From NCBI GenBank assembly GCA_013154375.1, contig JAADCR010000001.1, positions 1-47,125 of the forward strand: a stretch of DNA of 47,125 nucleotides, in the 5' to 3' direction. Shown here in pieces: positions 39,067 to 46,368 of this stretch; the stretch's first letter is position 1, and every line of letters begins with the position of its first letter. Origin of the DNA: Aquificota bacterium. Lineage in GTDB: Bacteria; Aquificota; Aquificia; Aquificales; Aquificaceae. Both the position numbers and the translations under genes were made by a program. The notes under the pieces are model-generated. The model was not told the DNA's origin, searched no databases, and saw only the letters and a list, made by a program, of their open reading frames with translations.

Positions 39067-39649
39067 ACTGCTGCACCCGGTAGCCTTCGGGCAGTTCTAT
39101 TTTAAACAGCTCCTCGGTAGGCTCGAAGTTCCTCTTAAACTCGGTAATCTCGAAGACCGTCTTACCGCCGTCGCCGTAAAGTATTACGAGCCTTTCAGGC
39201 TCGTCTCCTTTTAAAACTAACTTAACCTCTCTAACCGTCTCGTCTCTTTTAGGCTTTAAGACGAAAACCTCGCGGCCGTCTTTTTTTAAGTGAGCCGTAA
39301 GCTCGAAAAGCTCGTTAAGGGGCCGCTCCGCGACGAACAAGCCGTAAAGTAGCTCGCCGCGGGCGTTAAAGCGCTCGGTAAAGACGGTCTTCTCGTCGTG
39401 GTTTAAGACTACGACGGTTCGTCCGTCGGAGACGACCGTTACGCGCTCGGGCGCGTAGTACTCGAGACGGAACTTCCCGTTTCTGGAGGCGTAAAAGACG
39501 CCGCGGCTTATCTCTTCTTTAGGAAACCAGTCGTAGCTGGTTTTTTGCGTAAAGCCTACTTTAACGGTCTGGGTGGTGCGCAGGAGCTTCTCGAGCTTCT
39601 CGAGCGGAAAGGTTAGCGAGAGGCTGAGGAGAAACAGCAGCACGGCCAT
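39056..39649 (-). CDS. lolA: Outer-membrane lipoprotein carrier LolA
   Basis: 197 aa from the ATG at 39649. The frame stays open for 147 codons upstream but those overlap the next genes and are shadow. LolA is the periplasmic chaperone that carries lipoproteins to the outer membrane. A signal peptide (MAVLLFLLSLSLTFP) is followed by the family pattern KVGFTQKTSYDWFPKEEISRGVFYASRNGKFRLEY and VVVLNHDEKTVF. The C-terminal beta part, EVKLVLKGDEPERLVI, also fits. It is the first gene of its run; a TACTAT box ends 11 bases before the ATG. Confidence 0.82.
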   Translation of the reverse strand: MAVLLFLLSLSLTFPLEKLEKLLRTTQTVKVGFTQKTSYDWFPKEEISRGVFYASRNGKFRLEYYAPERVTVVSDGRTVVVLNHDEKTVFTERFNARGELLYGLFVAERPLNELFELTAHLKKDGREVFVLKPKRDETVREVKLVLKGDEPERLVILYGDGGKTVFEITEFKRNFEPTEELFKIELPEGYRVQQYGD

Positions 39650-39685
39650 ACTAAAAAAAGATAGTATGGATGTTAGGAGGTAGAG
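39650..39685. promoter_or_regulatory. Divergent promoters, lolA / small ORF-dapB
   Basis: GATAGTAT gives TAGTAT (39662-39667) toward the plus strand and TACTAT (39666-39661) toward lolA, so the two -10 boxes overlap by five bases. The plus transcript would carry about 12 leader bases including AGGAGG (39675-39680). The lolA transcript would have about 4 leader bases and no ribosome binding site. Confidence 0.5.
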
Positions 39686-39952
39686 ATGACGGACGAGAAG
39701 CAGGAGTTCTCGGTAGTCCCGTTCGCGCTTGTAGGCTTTTTCGCCACGGACGAGAAGGACGTGGCAGAGGCCCTCAGAACGGAGATAACGCCGGAAGAGC
39801 TGGAGGAGCTGCAGCGTCTGCTGGCTAAGTACCTTTTTAAAGAGGGCGTGCGCGTGGCGGTCTACCCGGCGGTGGTGCCGCCGGAGCACGCGAAGGAGGC
39901 GCTTAAGGAGCTTGAGCGGATGATTTTCGGCGAGGAGGAGGGCCGTGATTAA
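39686..39952 (+). CDS. Small uncharacterised protein before dapB
   Basis: 88 aa, not recognised. It has a strong ribosome binding site (AGGAGG, 5 bases before the ATG), which supports a real gene. The first part, FSVVPFALVGFFATDEKDV, is hydrophobic but interrupted by charge, and the rest is acidic helix (EITPEELEELQRLLAKYL and EHAKEALKELERM). There are no cysteines and no clear signal peptide. It overlaps the dapB GTG by 8 bp, so the two are coupled. A regulatory or partner role toward DapB is possible but unsupported. Confidence 0.65.
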   Translation: MTDEKQEFSVVPFALVGFFATDEKDVAEALRTEITPEELEELQRLLAKYLFKEGVRVAVYPAVVPPEHAKEALKELERMIFGEEEGRD

Positions 39953-40730
39953 GCTGGCCGTCTGCGGTGCGCTGGGCAGGATGGGACGGAGCGTCCTCGA
40001 GGTGGCCTTAGAGGAAGGGCTCGAGGTGGTGGGGGGTCTCGAGAGGCCCGAGCGCGTGGGCAGCGGCGACCTCGGTAAAGAGACGGGCATAAAGGAGCTC
40101 GAGGGCGTGCCCTTAACGGCCGAGCCTGAGGAGCTTTTTAAAAGGGCGGACGTGGTTATAGAGTTCTCGGGCGACCCGAGGGCGGCGGTAGGTTACGCGG
40201 GCGTGGCAAGTGCTCTGGGCGTACCCATCGTTATAGGCACGACGGGCTTGGAAGAGTCGGACGTGGAGGAGCTCAGGCGCTTCTCCGAGAGCTGCGCCCT
40301 GCTCTACTCGCCGAACATGAGTTTAGGCGTCAACCTGCTTTTCCGGCTCGTAGAGTTTGCGGCCAAAGCGCTTAAGGGTAAGCCCTTCGACGAGGAGATT
40401 TTCGAGGTTCACCACCGCTACAAAAAGGACGCGCCGAGCGGTACGGCGATAAAGCTGGCCCAGATTGTGGCGGCCGTTACGGGTAAAGAGCCCGTCTTCT
40501 GCCGTAAGGAGGGGCCCCGGAAGGACGGCGAGGTGGGGCTCTGCTCGCTCAGGGGCGGCGACGTGGTGGGTGAGCACACGGTCTTTTTCTTCGGGCCGGA
40601 GGAGAGGCTCGAGCTTACGCACCGCGCCGGCTCGCGGAAGGTCTTTGCCCGCGGAGCGGTGGAGGCGGCTAAGTGGATAAAGGGTAAGCCGCCGGGCTTT
40701 TACGACATGTTCGACGTGCTGGGGATATAG
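39945..40730 (+). CDS. dapB: 4-hydroxy-tetrahydrodipicolinate reductase
   Basis: 261 aa with a GTG start preceded by GAGGAGGAGG. DapB reduces the lysine/diaminopimelate intermediate with NAD(P)H, feeding cell wall and lysine synthesis. The dinucleotide site CGALGRMGRS is at residues 6-15, the central IGTTGL and YSPNMSLGVN are family marks, and EVHHRYKKDAPSGTA holds the catalytic His and Lys. The closing AKWIKGKPPGFYDMFDVLG is typical. Only 3 bp separate its stop from the 3' end of the convergent tRNA-Asn gene. Confidence 0.96.
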   Translation: MIKLAVCGALGRMGRSVLEVALEEGLEVVGGLERPERVGSGDLGKETGIKELEGVPLTAEPEELFKRADVVIEFSGDPRAAVGYAGVASALGVPIVIGTTGLEESDVEELRRFSESCALLYSPNMSLGVNLLFRLVEFAAKALKGKPFDEEIFEVHHRYKKDAPSGTAIKLAQIVAAVTGKEPVFCRKEGPRKDGEVGLCSLRGGDVVGEHTVFFFGPEERLELTHRAGSRKVFARGAVEAAKWIKGKPPGFYDMFDVLGI

Positions 40731-40733
40731 AAG

Positions 40734-40809
40734 TGGCTCCGGGGGAGGGACTCGAACCCCCAACCAGGTGGTTAACAGCCACCCGCTCTGCCGATTGAGC
40801 TACCCCGGA
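40734..40809 (-). tRNA. tRNA-Asn (anticodon GTT)
   Basis: 76 bases read on the minus strand, with every arm pairing. Acceptor TCCGGGG/CCCCGGA, D stem GCTC/GAGC, anticodon stem GGTGG/CCACC with loop CTGTTAA (anticodon GTT), variable loop TGGTT, T stem GGGGG/CCCTC (one G-U pair) and loop TTCGAGT. The discriminator is G and the CCA tail is encoded (40734-40736). It lies 31 bp downstream of dnaB on the same strand and has its own possible promoter. Confidence 0.97.
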
Positions 40810-40822
40810 TAGCCGAGTAAAT

Positions 40823-40841
40823 ATTTTACGCCCGGCCGGGC
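40823..40841 (-). promoter_or_regulatory. Putative tRNA-Asn promoter with 12-bp palindrome
   Basis: On the minus strand TAAAAT (40828-40823) would start transcription about 6 bases before the mature tRNA. Immediately upstream is a perfect palindrome GCCCGGCCGGGC (40830-40841), which overlaps the last base of the dnaB stop codon. It could be an operator, or a short stem (4-bp stem, 4-base loop) marking the end of dnaB. Confidence 0.4.
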
Positions 40842-42238
40842 TAAAAGTCAATACCGCTCACCTCCTCTTCCTCTTGTGCCAGAAGCTCGTCCACGCTCTC
40901 TTCGGAAGGCGGAGCCTCTTCGAGGTTGGAGAACTTGGTAAACTCCTCGAGGTAGGCCAGCTTTATCGTGTCGGTGGGGCCTTGTCGCTGTTTGGCGATA
41001 ATGACCTCGGTTATCCCTTTCTGGTCGGGCGGGACTTTTCTGTACTTCTCGGGCCTGTGGAGAAAGAGGATAATGTCGGCGTCCTGCTCTATCTGCCCGC
41101 TCTCCCTGAGGTCGGCCAGCTGAGGACGCTTGTCGGTCCTCTTTTCTACCTCCCTCGAGAGCTGGGCCAGCGCTATAACGGGCACGCTTATCTCTTTAGC
41201 CAGAGCTTTTAAGCTCCTCGAGACCTCCGCCACCTCTTCTTGCCGCGAGTGCTTACGCACGGGCGAGCGGAGCAGCTGGAGGTAGTCCACGGCCACGAGC
41301 TCGACCTGTCTCTCTTTTTTAAGCTTACGGGCCCGTATTTTTAGCTCCGTCGTCGTTAAAGCGGGCGTGTCGTCGATGTAAATCTCGTAGCGCGACAGCT
41401 CCATCACCGCACCCATTATCTTCTCCATGTCCTCGTCCGAGAGCTGTCCGCTTCTTATCTTCCTCAGCGAGACCTCGGCTATCATGGAGAGCATCCGCAT
41501 AACGAGCTGCTCTTTGCTCATCTCGAGCGAGAATATGGCTACGGGCTTACCCTCGTCCCGTGCCACGTTACAGGCTATCGAGAGCATAAAGGCCGTCTTT
41601 CCCATGCCCGGACGGGCGGCCACGACCACGAGCTCGCCCGGGTGTAGGCCCGTGGTCTTGTAGTCGAGCTCTATAAAGCCCGTAGGAAGGCCCGTAACTA
41701 TCCGTTCCGTCTCGCGGAAGCGCTTTATAAGCTCTATAACCTGCTCAGCAACGTCTTTAACGTGGTATATCTGTACCGGGGCCGTCCCTTCGGCGATGGC
41801 AAATATCTTCTGCTGGGCCTCCTCTATAAGCGCGTTAAAGTCCCTTGCCTCTTTACCTTTGTGGATGAGCTCTATGCCCAGCTCTATAATGGCCCTTTGG
41901 CCCGCCTTCTCCTTTACTATCCGGCAGGCCTCCTCGAGCAGCTCCGCGTCCACGGCCTCCGCGTAAAGCTCCTTTAGCCAGTCCTCGGGCAGCTGCTTTT
42001 CCAACCCTTTGCGCTTTATGTAGTCTCGGAGGATGATAAAGTCCCACTTGCCGCCCCGCTCGTTCCACAGCTCGTGGATTACGCGAAACAGCAGGCGGTG
42101 CTCCTCTACGAAGAAGTCCTCCTCGCGGAGTATCTCCATTACGGTGGGTACGTTGTTCTCGGGGTCTTCGAGCATGCTGCCCAGAACGGCCCGCTCGGCA
42201 CCTTCGTCGGCGGGCAGCTTAAGGTCGGGAAGGTTCAT
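40841..42238 (-). CDS. dnaB: Replicative DNA helicase DnaB
   Basis: 465 aa, normal length, without an intein. DnaB unwinds DNA at the fork as a hexamer. The N-terminal domain begins NLPDLKLPADEGAERAVLGSML. The RecA-like domain has Walker A ARPGMGKTAFMLSIA (about 207-221), the SLEMSKEQLVMRMLS stretch, Walker B VELVAVDYLQLL, and SGQIEQDADIILFLHRP. A TAAATT box that uses the ridA stop codon ends 8 bases before the ATG, so it can be transcribed with ridA or alone. Confidence 0.97.
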   Translation of the reverse strand: MNLPDLKLPADEGAERAVLGSMLEDPENNVPTVMEILREEDFFVEEHRLLFRVIHELWNERGGKWDFIILRDYIKRKGLEKQLPEDWLKELYAEAVDAELLEEACRIVKEKAGQRAIIELGIELIHKGKEARDFNALIEEAQQKIFAIAEGTAPVQIYHVKDVAEQVIELIKRFRETERIVTGLPTGFIELDYKTTGLHPGELVVVAARPGMGKTAFMLSIACNVARDEGKPVAIFSLEMSKEQLVMRMLSMIAEVSLRKIRSGQLSDEDMEKIMGAVMELSRYEIYIDDTPALTTTELKIRARKLKKERQVELVAVDYLQLLRSPVRKHSRQEEVAEVSRSLKALAKEISVPVIALAQLSREVEKRTDKRPQLADLRESGQIEQDADIILFLHRPEKYRKVPPDQKGITEVIIAKQRQGPTDTIKLAYLEEFTKFSNLEEAPPSEESVDELLAQEEEEVSGIDF

Positions 42239-42246
42239 GAGATTTA

Positions 42247-42252
42247 AATTTA
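42247..42252 (-). promoter_or_regulatory. -10 box for dnaB overlapping the ridA stop codon
   Basis: TAAATT on the minus strand begins with the ridA TAA and ends 8 bases before the dnaB ATG. There is no ribosome binding site in the 11-bp gap. Confidence 0.45.
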
Positions 42253-42630
42253 CCCCGCGTAGGCTACGGCTTCTATCTCCACGAGAGCGCCTAAGGGCAG
42301 CTCCTTTACCCCGACGGTTACCCTGACGGGCTTAGGCTCAACGCCCTCTAAAAACTCCGCGTACAGCTCGTTAAAGCGCGGGAAAAGCTTAAGGTCCGTA
42401 AGGTAGACGCAGACGCGTACCAAGTTACGCTTACTAAGACCGGCTTCTTTAAGTACGGCCTCTATGCTCGTTAGCACGCGCTTTACTTGTCTCTCAAAGC
42501 CCTCCTCGAGCTTACCCGTCTCGGGGTTTACGCCTATCTGGCCCGAGATAAAGAGGAAGCCCCCTACGAGAAGGGCCTGCGAGTAGGGGCCCACCGGCGA
42601 GGGGGCGCCTCCCGTTTTTATCTCTTTCAT
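42250..42630 (-). CDS. ridA: RidA family imine/enamine deaminase
   Basis: 126 aa from the ATG at 42630 (MKEIKTGGAPSPVGPYSQAL), the conserved family start; the frame continues 23 codons upstream but has no promoter room. RidA hydrolyses reactive enamines made by PLP enzymes. GPYSQALLVGGFLFISGQIG, VCVYLTDLKLFPRFNELYAEF and PVRVTVGVKELPLGALVEIEAVA include the catalytic Arg and Glu. A TAAAAT box ends 7 bases before the ATG. Confidence 0.96.
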   Translation of the reverse strand: MKEIKTGGAPSPVGPYSQALLVGGFLFISGQIGVNPETGKLEEGFERQVKRVLTSIEAVLKEAGLSKRNLVRVCVYLTDLKLFPRFNELYAEFLEGVEPKPVRVTVGVKELPLGALVEIEAVAYAG

Positions 42631-42710
42631 AGGGAGTATTTTACGGCATACAAAGCCCTTCTTTCTCTTCTCCTGCCCGTTTCTTACGGTCTCGTCCAAA
42701 AAGCGCCTCT
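42631..42710 (-). promoter_or_regulatory. ridA promoter region and pstB 3' end
   Basis: An 80-bp gap, among the longest in the window. TAAAAT (42643-42638) ends exactly 7 bases before the ridA ATG, predicting a leaderless mRNA. Next to the pstB stop a weak hairpin AAAGAG-GCG-CTTTTT could help end the pstB transcript, but it has a G-U pair and its T-run is inside the stem, so I do not call it a terminator. Confidence 0.5.
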
Positions 42711-43481
42711 TTATCCGAACCGGCCGGTGATGTAGTCCTCGGTGAGCTTCTTCTCGGGTTTGGTAAAAAGCTTCTCCGTAGGGCCGAACTCCACCAGCTC
42801 GCCCATGTACATAAAGGCCGTAAAGTCGGATATCCGTGCCGCCTGCTGCATGTTGTGCGTCACTATAACTATCGTGAGCTTCTTCTTAAGCTCTTCTATA
42901 AGCTCCTCTATCTTGGCCGTGGATATGGGGTCTAAGGCGGAGGTGGGCTCGTCTAAAAGAAGTACCTCCGGCTCGGGAGCTATGGCGCGGGCTATGCAGA
43001 GCCGCTGCTGCTGGCCGCCCGAGAGGGCGTAAGCGTTCTCGTGGAGGCGGTCCTTAACCTCGTCCCAGAGGGCGGCGTCCTTTAGCGCTTTCTCTACCTT
43101 CTCGCGTAAAACCTTTTTGTCCTTTACGCCCCTTAGCTTCAGACCGTAGGCCACGTTCTCGAAAATGGACTTGGGGAAAGGGTTGGGCTTCTGGAAGACC
43201 ATACCTATCCGCATCCGCACCAGTATGGGGTCTACGTCTTTACCTATAAGGTTTATACCCTCAGGGTATAAAATGGCCTCGCCCTCGTAACGGGCACCCT
43301 CGTAAAGGTCGTGCATCCGGTTAAAGCACCTGAGCAGCGTCGTCTTACCGCAGCCGGAGGGGCCTATAATGGCCGTAATCTTACGCTCGTAGACGGGGAA
43401 GGTGATGTTCTTAAGCGCGTGGAACGAGCCGTAGTAAAAGTTTAGGTTCCTGACGTCTATCTTTACGCCCTTTTTTTCCAT
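42711..43481 (-). CDS. pstB: Phosphate ABC transporter ATPase PstB
   Basis: 256 aa from the ATG at 43481; an ATG five codons upstream (43496) is also in frame, but it lies inside the TAAAAT box. PstB powers high-affinity phosphate import. Walker A GPSGCGKT is at 40-47, signature [14 protein letters not shown], Walker [15 protein letters not shown] and H-loop [13 protein letters not shown] follow, and [11 protein letters not shown] is specific to PstB. It is transcribed away from pstS-pstC-pstA, whereas the common order is pstSCAB on one strand. No phoU follows. Confidence 0.95.
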   Translation of the reverse strand: MEKKGVKIDVRNLNFYYGSFHALKNITFPVYERKITAIIGPSGCGKTTLLRCFNRMHDLYEGARYEGEAILYPEGINLIGKDVDPILVRMRIGMVFQKPNPFPKSIFENVAYGLKLRGVKDKKVLREKVEKALKDAALWDEVKDRLHENAYALSGGQQQRLCIARAIAPEPEVLLLDEPTSALDPISTAKIEELIEELKKKLTIVIVTHNMQQAARISDFTAFMYMGELVEFGPTEKLFTKPEKKLTEDYITGRFG

Positions 43482-43562
43482 GGCCCGTTTTGTCATTTTA
43501 ACAGCCCCCTCTTAACCGTTTCTTAACGGAGGGGCGGAATAATATAGATGAGGGGTAAGGAG
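43482..43562. promoter_or_regulatory. Divergent pstB / pstSCA control region with 11-bp repeat
   Basis: Two CTTAAC copies at 43511-43516 and 43522-43527 repeat with an 11-bp period, the layout of PhoB-type (Pho box) sites. On the plus side TAATAT (43540-43545) follows after 12 bp. On the minus side TAAAAT (43500-43495) follows after 10 bp. The site is thus placed like an activator replacing the -35 for both promoters. An inverted CCGTT/AACGG (43516-43529) overlaps it. The pstS leader then contains AAGGAG next to the ATG at 43563. Confidence 0.5.
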
Positions 43563-44573
43563 ATGAGAAGAAGGGAGTTTCTAAAGGCGCTCGGCGGCGT
43601 GGTCTTTCTGCCTTACCTGTCTTTCGGCGACGAGGTTATAAACGGGGCGGGAGCCTCGTTCCCGGCCCCGCTCTACTGGCGCTGGGCTGCCGAGTACTAC
43701 AAAGAGACGGGCATTCGCGTTAACTACCAGTCTATAGGCTCGGGCGGTGGCGTAAGGCAGATAATTAACCGGACCGTAGACTTCGGCGCTACGGACGCCC
43801 CCCTAAAGCCCGAAGAGGTGGAGAAGTACAAACTCGCCCAGTTTCCCACGGTGGTGGGGGGTGTAGCCGTAGTTTACAACCTGCCCGGCGTTAAAGAGCT
43901 CCGCCTATCGGCTAAGGCCCTCTGTGCCATATTTATGGGTAAGGTCCGCTACTGGAACGACCCTATTATCCAGCGCGACAACCCCGGCGTTAAGCTGCCC
44001 AAGCGCCGCATAGCCGTCGTCAGACGGAGCGACGCCTCGGGCACCACTTGGATATTTACCAACTTCCTGTCTAAGGCCTGTCCCGAGTGGCGCGAGAAGG
44101 TCGGCTACGGGAAAGCCGTAAAGTGGCCCACGGGCATAGGCGCTAAGGGCAACGAGGGCGTGGCCAATTACGTGCGGCGCGTCCGCGGAGCTATAGGCTA
44201 CGTCGAGTTTGCTTACGCGCTCCAGAGCAAGCTACCTTTTGCACTGGTAGAGAACCGCGAGGGCAACTTCGTCCCGCCCTCGGTGGAGACCTTTAAAGAG
44301 GCCGCCCGGAACGCCTCGTGGGAGCCCGAGAAACACTTCTACGAAGTACTAACTTGGCAGCCGGGCGAGAAAGCCTACCCCATAGCCGGAGCCACCTTCG
44401 TACTGCTGGCCCGCGACCCCGACCGTCAGGAGATAAACCGTAAGGTCGTAGCCTTCTTCGACTGGGCCTTCCGTAAGGGCGACGCCATAGCCCTCGAGCT
44501 CCACTACGTCCCGCTACCTCAAGAGGTAAAAGACAAAGTAAGGGCCTACTGGAAGTCCTATGGGTGGCTATAA
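43563..44573 (+). CDS. pstS: Phosphate-binding protein PstS, probable Tat substrate
   Basis: 336 aa from the ATG at 43563; an in-frame ATG at 43548 is too close to the -10 box. PstS is the periplasmic phosphate receptor of the Pst transporter. The start MRRREFLKALGGVVFLPYLSF is a twin-arginine signal (R-R-E-F-L-K then a hydrophobic stretch). The mature part begins INGAGASFPAPLYWRWAAEY and has VNYQSIGSGGGVRQI, DFGATDAPL, and RSDASGTTWIFTNFLS, the phosphate-binding loops of the family. It overlaps pstC by 14 bp. Confidence 0.94.
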   Translation: MRRREFLKALGGVVFLPYLSFGDEVINGAGASFPAPLYWRWAAEYYKETGIRVNYQSIGSGGGVRQIINRTVDFGATDAPLKPEEVEKYKLAQFPTVVGGVAVVYNLPGVKELRLSAKALCAIFMGKVRYWNDPIIQRDNPGVKLPKRRIAVVRRSDASGTTWIFTNFLSKACPEWREKVGYGKAVKWPTGIGAKGNEGVANYVRRVRGAIGYVEFAYALQSKLPFALVENREGNFVPPSVETFKEAARNASWEPEKHFYEVLTWQPGEKAYPIAGATFVLLARDPDRQEINRKVVAFFDWAFRKGDAIALELHYVPLPQEVKDKVRAYWKSYGWL

Positions 44574-45522
44574 GCGGCTTAAAGACAAGCTCCTCGACAA
44601 GCTCGTCTTCGTTCTGCTGTTTCTCGTAGCGCTTTTCGTCGGGCTACTGTATCCCGCGGTGGCCCTCTTTACGCTCTACGGTGAGGCCCGGCCCGCCTTA
44701 GAGCGCTTCGGCCTTATAGGCTTTATAACGGGCACCGAGTGGGACCCGGTAAGGGAGCTCTTCGGCGCTCTGCCTGCGCTTACGGGCACGCTAATCTCGA
44801 CCTTTCTGGCCTCCCTGCTGGCCATACCCGTCTGCATCGGCATAGCCGTCTTTATCTCCGAGCTCGCACCCAAAGCTCTTAAGCCCGTCTTTACCACCGC
44901 CGTGGAGCTGCTCGGCGCCATCCCGAGCATAATATACGGGCTGTGGGGCTTCTTCGTCGTAGCGCCTTTTATGGCCGAGAAGGTGGAGCCCTTCCTTCAG
45001 GAGCTGCTACTCGGCCTGCCCGTCTTAGGCCGGCTGGTAGACGGCGTCCCGACGGGCATAGACGTACTCACCTCCTCGCTCGTGCTCTCGATAATGATAA
45101 TCCCCTTTATGGCCACCATAGTAAAAGACGCCTTCGAGATGACGCCGCGGCTGCTTAAAGAGGCCGGCTACGGCCTCGGCGCTACCAAGTGGGAGGTCAT
45201 AAAAGACGTCGTAATACCTTACGCCTTTCCGGGGATAGTCGGCGGCGCCGTCCTCTCGGTAGGGCGCGCCTTAGGCGAGACCATGGCCGTCGCCTTTTTA
45301 ACGGGTAACGTCCACCAGATACCCAGAAGCCTGCTCGACCAGTTTACCACCATAACCGTCGCCATAGCCAACGAGTTTACCGAGGCCGACACGGAGCTCT
45401 ACCTCTCGTCGCTCTACGGACTGGCGCTCATACTCTTCGTTATGTCCTTTACCTTGCTGGCGCTCAGCAAGTTTTTACTTTTCAAGAGGTTAGAGAAGCG
45501 ATGGGCGGTAAAGGGTCTTTAG
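44560..45522 (+). CDS. pstC: Phosphate ABC transporter permease PstC
   Basis: 320 aa inner-membrane permease with about six hydrophobic segments. Family marks are ALPALTGTLISTFLASLLAIPV, ELLGAIPSIIYGLWG, and the coupling loop EAGYGLGATKWEVIKDVVIPYA that contacts PstB. GRALGETMAVAFLTGN is also typical. It overlaps pstS by 14 bp and pstA by 22 bp, so the three are expressed together. Confidence 0.95.
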   Translation: MGGYKRLKDKLLDKLVFVLLFLVALFVGLLYPAVALFTLYGEARPALERFGLIGFITGTEWDPVRELFGALPALTGTLISTFLASLLAIPVCIGIAVFISELAPKALKPVFTTAVELLGAIPSIIYGLWGFFVVAPFMAEKVEPFLQELLLGLPVLGRLVDGVPTGIDVLTSSLVLSIMIIPFMATIVKDAFEMTPRLLKEAGYGLGATKWEVIKDVVIPYAFPGIVGGAVLSVGRALGETMAVAFLTGNVHQIPRSLLDQFTTITVAIANEFTEADTELYLSSLYGLALILFVMSFTLLALSKFLLFKRLEKRWAVKGL

Positions 45523-46355
45523 AGAGAGCCGTAAAGCTCCGCAAGCTAAAAAGCACCTTCTTTTTAAGCCTATCGTTCTTAACGGCTCTTTACGGGCTCT
45601 TCTGGCTGTTCTGGATACTCTTCGACGTCTTCTCGAAAGGGCTTCCTAACCTCTCTTTAGAGCTATTTATAAAAGACCCGGCTCCGCCGGGTGAGGAGGG
45701 CGGCGGGCTCAGGCACGCCTTTATAGGCCACGCGATAGTAACCTCTCTGGCCGTGCTCATAGGCGTGCCCGTGGGCATAGCCGCCGGCGTGTTTTTTACC
45801 GAGTACGGCCGCTTCAGCAAGCTCGCCGAGTTTCTCAGGACCGTAACCGACTCGCTCGTCTCCCTGCCTTCTATAATAGTAGGCACGCTCGTGTACGCCC
45901 TGCTGGTAAAGCCCGTGGGCCACTTCTACGGCCTTAGCGGCTCCGTGGCTTTGGCGCTTTTAATGCTGCCCGTAATAGCCGTAACCACTGCCCAGATGCT
46001 CAAGCTCGTACCCGACTCGCTCCGCGAGGCCGCTTACGCCCTCGGCGCCTACCGCTGGCAGGTTATAAAAGACGTCTCGTTGGCGGCGGCTAAGCGGGGC
46101 ATACTGACCGGCGTCATTCTGGGCATAGCCCGGATAACCGGCGAGACGGCCCCCCTCCTGTTTACCTCCTTTAACAACTTCTTCACCACCTTTAACCCCC
46201 TCGAGCCCATGGCCACGCTAACGGTCACCATATTTATATACGCCACCGGACCTTACGAAGAGTGGCACGCTCAGGCTTGGGCCGCCGCACTGGTTCTTAC
46301 CCTCGGCACGCTCGCCTTCTTCGTGCTGGCCAAAACGCTCTTAAGACGCGGGTAG
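45501..46355 (+). CDS. pstA: Phosphate ABC transporter permease PstA
   Basis: 284 aa inner-membrane permease, partner of PstC. It has about six membrane segments; GGGLRHAFIGHAIVTSLAVL and the ATP-coupling loop EAAYALGAYRWQVIKDVSLAAA identify it, with RITGETAPLLFTSFNN conserved near the end. The ATG overlaps pstC by 22 bp. Its TAG stop is directly followed by the hypB -10 box. Confidence 0.95.
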   Translation: MGGKGSLERAVKLRKLKSTFFLSLSFLTALYGLFWLFWILFDVFSKGLPNLSLELFIKDPAPPGEEGGGLRHAFIGHAIVTSLAVLIGVPVGIAAGVFFTEYGRFSKLAEFLRTVTDSLVSLPSIIVGTLVYALLVKPVGHFYGLSGSVALALLMLPVIAVTTAQMLKLVPDSLREAAYALGAYRWQVIKDVSLAAAKRGILTGVILGIARITGETAPLLFTSFNNFFTTFNPLEPMATLTVTIFIYATGPYEEWHAQAWAAALVLTLGTLAFFVLAKTLLRRG

Positions 46356-46361
46356 TATACT
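46356..46361 (+). promoter_or_regulatory. hypB -10 box abutting the pstA stop codon
   Basis: TATACT follows the pstA TAG with no gap and ends 7 bases before the hypB ATG at 46369, so the predicted mRNA begins at the start codon. There is no ribosome binding site. hypB therefore probably does not depend on the phosphate operon. Confidence 0.5.
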
Positions 46362-46368
46362 AAAACCT

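Noticed and set aside
39650-40090. Upstream extension of the lolA frame through the small ORF and into dapB
   Set aside because: The LolA signal peptide begins at 39649. The added part overlaps two supported genes and lacks any start signal.
42698-42713. Hairpin after pstB as an intrinsic terminator
   Set aside because: The stem is weak, includes a G-U pair and its T-run is within the stem.
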